Below, piece after piece: positions 33,334-37,934 of a DNA stretch of 37,934 nt (its first letter is position 1; every line of letters begins with the position of its first letter). Below the pieces are notes generated by a model. That model did no database searches. It saw only the letters and a list, made by a program, of their open reading frames with translations, and was not told the origin of the DNA. Origin of the DNA: an uncultured Eubacteriales bacterium (GTDB lineage Bacteria; Bacillota; Clostridia; Christensenellales; Aristaeellaceae). The DNA is taken from NCBI GenBank assembly GCA_902801765.1, contig CADCJO010000001.1, forward strand, positions 1-37,934, written 5' to 3'. The translations under genes were made by a program, and so were the position numbers.

Positions 33334-34323
33334 TTATTCCTCTGAGGGTACGGCGGTGGCAAAGTAAATCACATCCGCCACGTCGCGTTCCCTGGCTTTA
33401 TAGTTGTAGATTTCGTTGTTGTACACCATGATGGCGCTGTTGCCGCCGTCCAGGTTGTAGGCTTCGCGGCAGCCCAGGGAGGCCATGAACTCGGCCAGCT
33501 CTTTGTGGGTCGCGCCGTCGCTGCCGGAATTGCCGCGGCCGTCGGCGATGACCAGGACGTAACTCAGGGTATCCAGCTGGCCGATGGCACAGCGGGGCTC
33601 CCGGCCGTTGGGGTTAAAGTTGTATTCCTTATCCAGGGTGAGCACTTCGCCGTTCTGCACCAGCGCGGGACCGAACATGAAGGCGTTCACGATTTTGTGT
33701 CCGGTATCCTTTTCAAACTTATCCGCGCCGGCGGACTTGACGAAGGTATGGAAATCACCGTTTTCGTCAATGATGAGAATGTCCTTTTGCTTGTTCAGCT
33801 TGTCCTGGCGCTTTTCGCCCATGCGGTAGATAAAGCTGTGCTTGGCTTTTTCGTTGGTATAGTTGTCGCCGTTGATGGCAACGATGGCGTTATGCTGCTT
33901 TGCCATCACGGTGACCAGGCCGGTCGTGTCCTTCTTGATGGTCTTGCCCGCATAGGCGGTACGCAGCTGAGTGGGAGAAGCGATTTCCACCCACGCGATA
34001 CGCCACACCACGCCGTCCTCCTCTCGGGTTTCCATCTGCACGCGGATGGAGGCATCCTCATAGCCGTCGGGGGTAAAGAGGGAAGCGTCAGGCTTCATGC
34101 CGGCGGAGGTGTCCATGGGCAGGGAAAATTCAGAGGTTTCCTCTGCTCGCGCGGATGACACAAACAGGGACACAAGCCCGCTTTCCTCGGCCGCGCTGTC
34201 CAGCTCATCCTGCATTTCCCAGAGAGCGTCTTCCAGGATGCTGGGAGAAGAAACCACAAATAAAGAGGAAAGAACCATCGCGGCGCAAAGCAGCGACAAA
34301 AGGATTCGAACAGGCAGTTTCAT
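33334..34323 (-). CDS. Secreted phosphodiester glycosidase (NAGPA/DUF2233 family)
   Basis: The 329-residue protein starts with a signal peptide or anchor helix (MKLPVRILLSLLCAAMVLSSLFVV). The family motifs follow: VAINGDNYT, FGPALVQNGEV, EPRCAIGQ, VIADGRGNSGSDGATHKELAEFMASLGC and the hallmark AYNLDGGNSAIM. These enzymes cleave a sugar from a phosphodiester, as in lysosomal NAGPA, and bacterial members act on cell-wall glycopolymers. The gene lies six bases after the GT2-GtrA gene and five before the Lgt-like gene, so the cluster probably handles a surface polymer or glycolipid. Confidence 0.9.
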   Translation of the reverse strand: MKLPVRILLSLLCAAMVLSSLFVVSSPSILEDALWEMQDELDSAAEESGLVSLFVSSARAEETSEFSLPMDTSAGMKPDASLFTPDGYEDASIRVQMETREEDGVVWRIAWVEIASPTQLRTAYAGKTIKKDTTGLVTVMAKQHNAIVAINGDNYTNEKAKHSFIYRMGEKRQDKLNKQKDILIIDENGDFHTFVKSAGADKFEKDTGHKIVNAFMFGPALVQNGEVLTLDKEYNFNPNGREPRCAIGQLDTLSYVLVIADGRGNSGSDGATHKELAEFMASLGCREAYNLDGGNSAIMVYNNEIYNYKARERDVADVIYFATAVPSEE

Positions 34324-34329
34324 TGGATT

Positions 34330-35442
34330 TTATTCTCCTTTCACTTTTTCGACGGGAAACACCCAGGCTTTCTGGATGCGGTAGTTGATCACGTACATCG
34401 CCGTGTCGATCACAATTTTCAGCAGAATATGCAGGAAGGGCGTATTCACATAAAGATCCAGGAAGCCGAACACGAAGGTCGTAATCACCAGCGCGCACAC
34501 CGCCAGAATAATGTACCGTCCCACCGCGCCAGGTGCGTTTTTCGTCTGAAATACAAAGTTTTTATTCAGCAGGAAGTTGAATGGCGCTGAGCACACACGG
34601 GCGATGGGTGTCGCTACCAACGCTTTGAAGCTGAACGGAATACCCAGAAGCGTGATGTCCGGCTTGTCCTTGAACACCCAGAACATCAACAGCGAAAGCA
34701 CCAGATAATCGATCAGGAAGGAAATAATGCTGGCCGCGCTGTAGCGGAAAAAGCTGCCCAGGAGCAGCTTGTAGATGCGCCAGGAGTCCCGGATGGGATG
34801 GAAGTGGGTGCCCTTGTTTTCTTCATGGTAAATGGTTTCAATGGTGATGGCCCGCATGGGAATTTTCTGATTGCTGGCCTGAATGAGCATATTCATTTCA
34901 TACTCGAACCGGTCGCCCGACACGGACAGCATAAAGTCCGTCAGGCTCCTGGGAAACGCGCGCAGACCCGTCTGGGTATCCGGCAGCCATTGACCGTAAA
35001 GCAGCCTGAACACGCCGCTGGTCATCCGGTTGCCAAAACGCGATTTGGGCGGCACGTTGGGATTATTCCGGGAAAAGTCGCGGCTGCCCAGCAGCAGTTC
35101 TTCCTTGCTGCTCAGTTCTGCTGTCAGCTTTAAGGTGTCCGGCACGGTGTGCTGCCCGTCCGAATCGGCGGTGATCATGCCCTGCAATTTCGTATGCTCT
35201 TTCAGATACGCAAAGCCGGTGCGCAGCGCGGCGCCTTTGCCCCGGTTCACCTCGTGGTGCAGCACGTGGCAGCGTTCCCATTCGGCGATTTCGTCAAAAA
35301 TTTTCTGGTATTCCGTAGTGGACCCGTCATCCACCACCAAAATCAATCCGAAATCCGCCGCCAAAAGCTCCTTAACGTAGGCGGGCAGCCGTTCGTCCGG
35401 CGACAGGGAAGGAATCAACACGCAGCATTCCTGTGGTTTCAT
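34330..35442 (-). CDS. Glycosyltransferase family 2 / GtrA-like fusion
   Basis: The 370-residue protein joins a GT2 domain (about 1-225; VVDDGST, NRGKGAALRTGF, ITADSDGQH with the DxD-type motif, and TGLRAFP) to a GtrA-like membrane domain with four helices (about 232-365; RYSAASIISFLIDYLVLSLL, FLLNKNFVF, VINYRIQKAWVFP). GT2 domains of this kind move sugars to undecaprenyl or dolichyl phosphate, and GtrA proteins are thought to flip the product, so the fusion may do both steps. AAAGGAG precedes ATG 35442. It heads a four-gene operon with gaps of six bases or fewer. Confidence 0.9.
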   Translation of the reverse strand: MKPQECCVLIPSLSPDERLPAYVKELLAADFGLILVVDDGSTTEYQKIFDEIAEWERCHVLHHEVNRGKGAALRTGFAYLKEHTKLQGMITADSDGQHTVPDTLKLTAELSSKEELLLGSRDFSRNNPNVPPKSRFGNRMTSGVFRLLYGQWLPDTQTGLRAFPRSLTDFMLSVSGDRFEYEMNMLIQASNQKIPMRAITIETIYHEENKGTHFHPIRDSWRIYKLLLGSFFRYSAASIISFLIDYLVLSLLMFWVFKDKPDITLLGIPFSFKALVATPIARVCSAPFNFLLNKNFVFQTKNAPGAVGRYIILAVCALVITTFVFGFLDLYVNTPFLHILLKIVIDTAMYVINYRIQKAWVFPVEKVKGE

Positions 35443-35499
35443 CTTGCGTCTCCTTTGTTCGTTCTAAACTTTTTGTTCTCATGATCAAGGCGTTTTTCT

Positions 35500-37008
35500 T
35501 TACATTGCCGTGTCCAGATAATCCAGCAGAAGCGGGCTTGCATCCAGACCTGAATAATCGTTCAAAAATGCTTCGAACTGTTTCCTGGTCACATGCTGAA
35601 AAGCAAATTCTTTCGCGTAGGCTTTCAGAAAAGCATCCGTCCCGCCTGGCAAAAAATCATCCAGCGCCATCAGCAGCGCGGCGCCCCGGCCATAGACTAC
35701 GGTTCGGTAATCCTGATAATTGCTGAAATAAGAGATGGGACTGCCGGGGGTCAGGCTGCCGGGCACGCTTTCCATGATTGCTGCGTCCACCCGGTAGTAT
35801 TTCAGCGCCTCAAAGCTGCTTTGACCGTATCTATTCTGAACGTAGCGCAGCACAGCGTATTCGCACAGCGCTTCGTCCTGCCAGGGAGACAGCGCCTGAT
35901 CCGACCCCACCATCGCGTAAAACCACTGGTGCGCCGTTTCGTGGGCAACGGTCAGTTCCAAGCTGTCAGCCTTTTCCGCGGAATACTGGTCTATCCCGAC
36001 CATGCACAGCGCAGGGTATTCCATGCCGCCGAACGGGAAATTCACCTGACAGACAGAAAATGCTGGGTATGGATAATCCCCGTACAGCTCGGAAAAAACC
36101 CGGAGCGCTTTTTTCGCGCTGCTCAGGGCGCGCTTTGCATGATCCTCCGTGTCGGCATAGGAGAGAATCAAAGTGCTTCCCGCTTTTTCTTTCGCAACTT
36201 TGATATTCTCATAAACACACAGGGCCAGATCACGGGCTGACAGCAGGTCGCCCTGCCACGAACCATCCTTGCCTTTTGTCAGTACGGCAGAACAGGCAGG
36301 AACGTATCCCTCCGGCGCATGCAGAGAAACATGAAAATTGCCGCACTCACTGACGAACGGATCGCCGATGGGAGAATATGCATCCGTCTGCCAGTCTTTG
36401 TCAGAATAAACAGACAATAACGGCACCACATTCCCAAGCTGCCAGCAGCCGTTCGCCCATCCCGTGCGGTAAGCGCAATCCGGGATGGCGGCAACACAGC
36501 GAAAAAACAGCGTGCCGCTCTCCCCCGGTTCCAGAGCCGGGATATTGATTCGCAAAGCAGTTTTATCAGGGTTGACATACGCATACTCCGCCGGCTGTCC
36601 GTTCCAGGTCACATCGTACAGCGTCAGCCCGCCGTAAGAAAACCCGTTCAGATAGCATGCGCCGTACAGTTCTTCCAACGCTGCCGGGCTTGTTTCTTCC
36701 GTCTCAAACGCATTTAGCCACGTGCGCAGGACAAGCCAATTCAGCGTATCCCCCGTATCATTCCGATAGCGTATGGTTTCGGAAATCGCCTCGGTTTTTT
36801 CCTCCGGAATCAAACGAAGCTCAACCGTGTAATCCGTCAGCCCCTCCGACGCGTTTTTCAGAGCCTGGGTGAACTTGGGAATACCGCTGCTCCAGGGCAG
36901 GAAATGCCAAATGAGCAGACACAAAAGGACTGCGGCGCAGCAAAGAGCAGCAATTCTCTGCCAGCCATGCGCCATACGCGACAACATTATACACCTCTTT
37001 GGCCCCAT
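35500..37008 (-). CDS. Membrane-anchored M1-type metallopeptidase
   Basis: The 502-residue protein has one N-terminal membrane helix (IAALCCAAVLLCLLIWHF) and then a gluzincin domain outside the cell: GGMEYP (327-332, the GxMEN-like motif) and AHETAHQ with His356, Glu357, His360, followed 18 residues later by Glu379, the M1 spacing. The Tyr of YGRGA may be the transition-state residue. It should trim peptides outside the membrane. I take ATG 37008, after AGGGG; ATG 36987, six bases after AAAGAGG, is also plausible. An extended -10 lies at 37039-37047. It may continue into the GT2 operon after 57 bases. Confidence 0.88.
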   Translation of the reverse strand: MGPKRCIMLSRMAHGWQRIAALCCAAVLLCLLIWHFLPWSSGIPKFTQALKNASEGLTDYTVELRLIPEEKTEAISETIRYRNDTGDTLNWLVLRTWLNAFETEETSPAALEELYGACYLNGFSYGGLTLYDVTWNGQPAEYAYVNPDKTALRINIPALEPGESGTLFFRCVAAIPDCAYRTGWANGCWQLGNVVPLLSVYSDKDWQTDAYSPIGDPFVSECGNFHVSLHAPEGYVPACSAVLTKGKDGSWQGDLLSARDLALCVYENIKVAKEKAGSTLILSYADTEDHAKRALSSAKKALRVFSELYGDYPYPAFSVCQVNFPFGGMEYPALCMVGIDQYSAEKADSLELTVAHETAHQWFYAMVGSDQALSPWQDEALCEYAVLRYVQNRYGQSSFEALKYYRVDAAIMESVPGSLTPGSPISYFSNYQDYRTVVYGRGAALLMALDDFLPGGTDAFLKAYAKEFAFQHVTRKQFEAFLNDYSGLDASPLLLDYLDTAM

Positions 37009-37038
37009 TTTCCAGCCCCTTTCCTTGATTTCCTCCAC

Positions 37039-37047
37039 ATTATAACA
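37039..37047 (-). promoter_or_regulatory. Extended -10 promoter of the M1 peptidase gene
   Basis: On the minus strand TGTTATAAT, a full extended -10, lies about 30 bases before ATG 37008. No -35 with good spacing was found. Confidence 0.65.
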
Positions 37048-37226
37048 CATGAAGCGCTGATTTTCCTGCAATGCTTCAGCAAAATCAGGAAAATTTACGA
37101 TTCATTCACGGAGTATTACCAATATAAAGCCAAAAAATATTTAAAAAAATTTTTTGTAAATAGCAGGAAAAAAGAAATATGCGCCGAACATTTAAAAAAT
37201 AGCCACTACTATGGAGAGGTATGAAG

Positions 37227-37934
37227 ATGCCCTACACCATCGCACGCTATGCCGGTTACTGCGCCGGAGTCCGCAGAGCCATGGAGATTGCCTTCCGTGC
37301 TGCGCGGGAAGCCAGGGAACTGAATGTAAGGTGCTATTCTCTGGGGGAATTGATTCATAACCCGGAAGCCGTCAGCGCGCTTCGGGAAGAAGGAATCGTT
37401 TCCATCGAACAGGTAGAGGAAGCGGAAAAAGGCAGTATCATTCTGCTTCGCAGCCACGGCGTTTCTCCCCAAGTGGAAGAGAAGTGCCGACAGCAGGGCC
37501 TCATGATTCGGGACACAACCTGCGGTTCAGTGCAAGCCCTGCACAAAATTGTCCGGGAAAGCGGAAAAGCGGGAATCCCCGTCATCCTGGTGGGAGAGCC
37601 GGAGCACCCCGAAGTACAGGGGACTGCCGCCTGGTGTCCGGGAGAATGCCACATTGTTCAGAACGAACAGGATGTGGATAAACTTCCGCTCATGGAGAAG
37701 GCGCTGGCCGTATCTCAAACCACCTTTTCCCTCACTTCCTGGGAAAGCATCCTGAAGCGGCTGAAGGAGCGGGTTCCTTCTCTTGACGCCCGATGCACCA
37801 TCTGCCCCGCGACCCAGATGCGCCAGAAGGAAGCGCAGGCGCTAGCCGCGAAGGTGGATGCCATGGTGGTGGTCGGCGGGAAGAGCAGCGCCAATACCCG
37901 CAAATTATATGAAGTATGCCGGGCCATCTGCCCG
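37227..37934 (+). CDS. ispH: 4-hydroxy-3-methylbut-2-enyl diphosphate reductase, 3' end missing
   Basis: The frame stays open to the window edge (236 codons). It has the IspH [4Fe-4S] cysteines: Cys12 (GYCAGVRRAM), Cys99 (DTTCGSVQ) and Cys193 (TICPATQMRQ), with RSHGVSP and EPEHPEVQG for diphosphate binding. IspH makes IPP and DMAPP in the last step of the MEP pathway. ATG 37227 is chosen because GAGG lies 7 bases before it; ATG 37221 is too close. The 218 bases upstream are AT-rich (37072-37204) with no clear promoter. A C-terminal S1-domain fusion, known in some Clostridia, cannot be tested here. Confidence 0.93.
   Translation, partial: MPYTIARYAGYCAGVRRAMEIAFRAAREARELNVRCYSLGELIHNPEAVSALREEGIVSIEQVEEAEKGSIILLRSHGVSPQVEEKCRQQGLMIRDTTCGSVQALHKIVRESGKAGIPVILVGEPEHPEVQGTAAWCPGECHIVQNEQDVDKLPLMEKALAVSQTTFSLTSWESILKRLKERVPSLDARCTICPATQMRQKEAQALAAKVDAMVVVGGKSSANTRKLYEVCRAICP

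Overview
The window reads as an ordinary chromosomal stretch of a Gram-positive bacterium of the class Clostridia, probably an uncultured gut or rumen lineage (Christensenellales-like is my guess, not a proof). Reasons: strong AGGAGG-type ribosome binding sites, frequent TTG/GTG starts, a SAM-I riboswitch ahead of metK, a class II fructose-bisphosphate aldolase, DUF4298, DUF896, DUF6320 and DUF6773 families, lipoproteins, and moderately high GC with AT-rich promoters. No rRNA, tRNA, CRISPR array, transposase or phage genes were seen.

Layout. 1-265: 3' end of tuf and its terminator. 300-5106 (+): a run of two small proteins, a secreted lamin-tail/CotH protein, an HSL-type esterase and a secreted, divergent glycoside hydrolase family 3 protein. 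5155-7760 (+): two unusual CobW-type P-loop proteins, the first with a long His/Asp/Glu tail and the second joined to a DUF1980-like domain, with a GNAT acetyltransferase between them; this looks like a metal-handling locus. 7821-10492 (+): the TldD/TldE protease pair. 10565-12993 (+): a GPH-type sugar symporter and a serine hydrolase. 13052-14474 (-): metK under a SAM-I riboswitch. 14483-17121 (-): glpK and fba. 17221-18917: a lipoprotein and, divergently, a PHP-domain phosphoesterase. 18968-21679 (-): asd-dapA-dapB for lysine/diaminopimelate. 21827-23895 (-): an acyltransferase with an HHxxxDG-like motif and a zinc-ribbon membrane protein (DUF6320). 23969-25063 (-): a XerS-like tyrosine recombinase, with a perfect 18-bp inverted repeat upstream. 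25340-26123 (-): a small XRE regulator/DUF6773 membrane protein cassette with a perfectly duplicated 40-bp promoter and an apparent ATC start codon. 26179-27837 (+): a sodium:solute symporter. 27900-32078 (-): a sirtuin, a lysyl-tRNA synthetase carrying an extra C-terminal tRNA-binding domain, greA and a glycerophosphodiesterase. 32166-35442 (-): GT2-GtrA fusion, phosphodiester glycosidase, divergent Lgt-like protein and DUF896, an envelope-polymer cluster. 35500-37008 (-): a membrane-anchored M1-type peptidase. 37227-end (+): ispH, cut by the window edge.

The best candidates for something undescribed are the CobW pair with its GNAT neighbour, the recombinase with its palindrome, the XRE/DUF6773 cassette with its odd start and duplicated promoter, and the envelope cluster containing an Lgt homologue that lacks the usual catalytic motif. 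All assignments rest on reading motifs by eye; no database search was possible.
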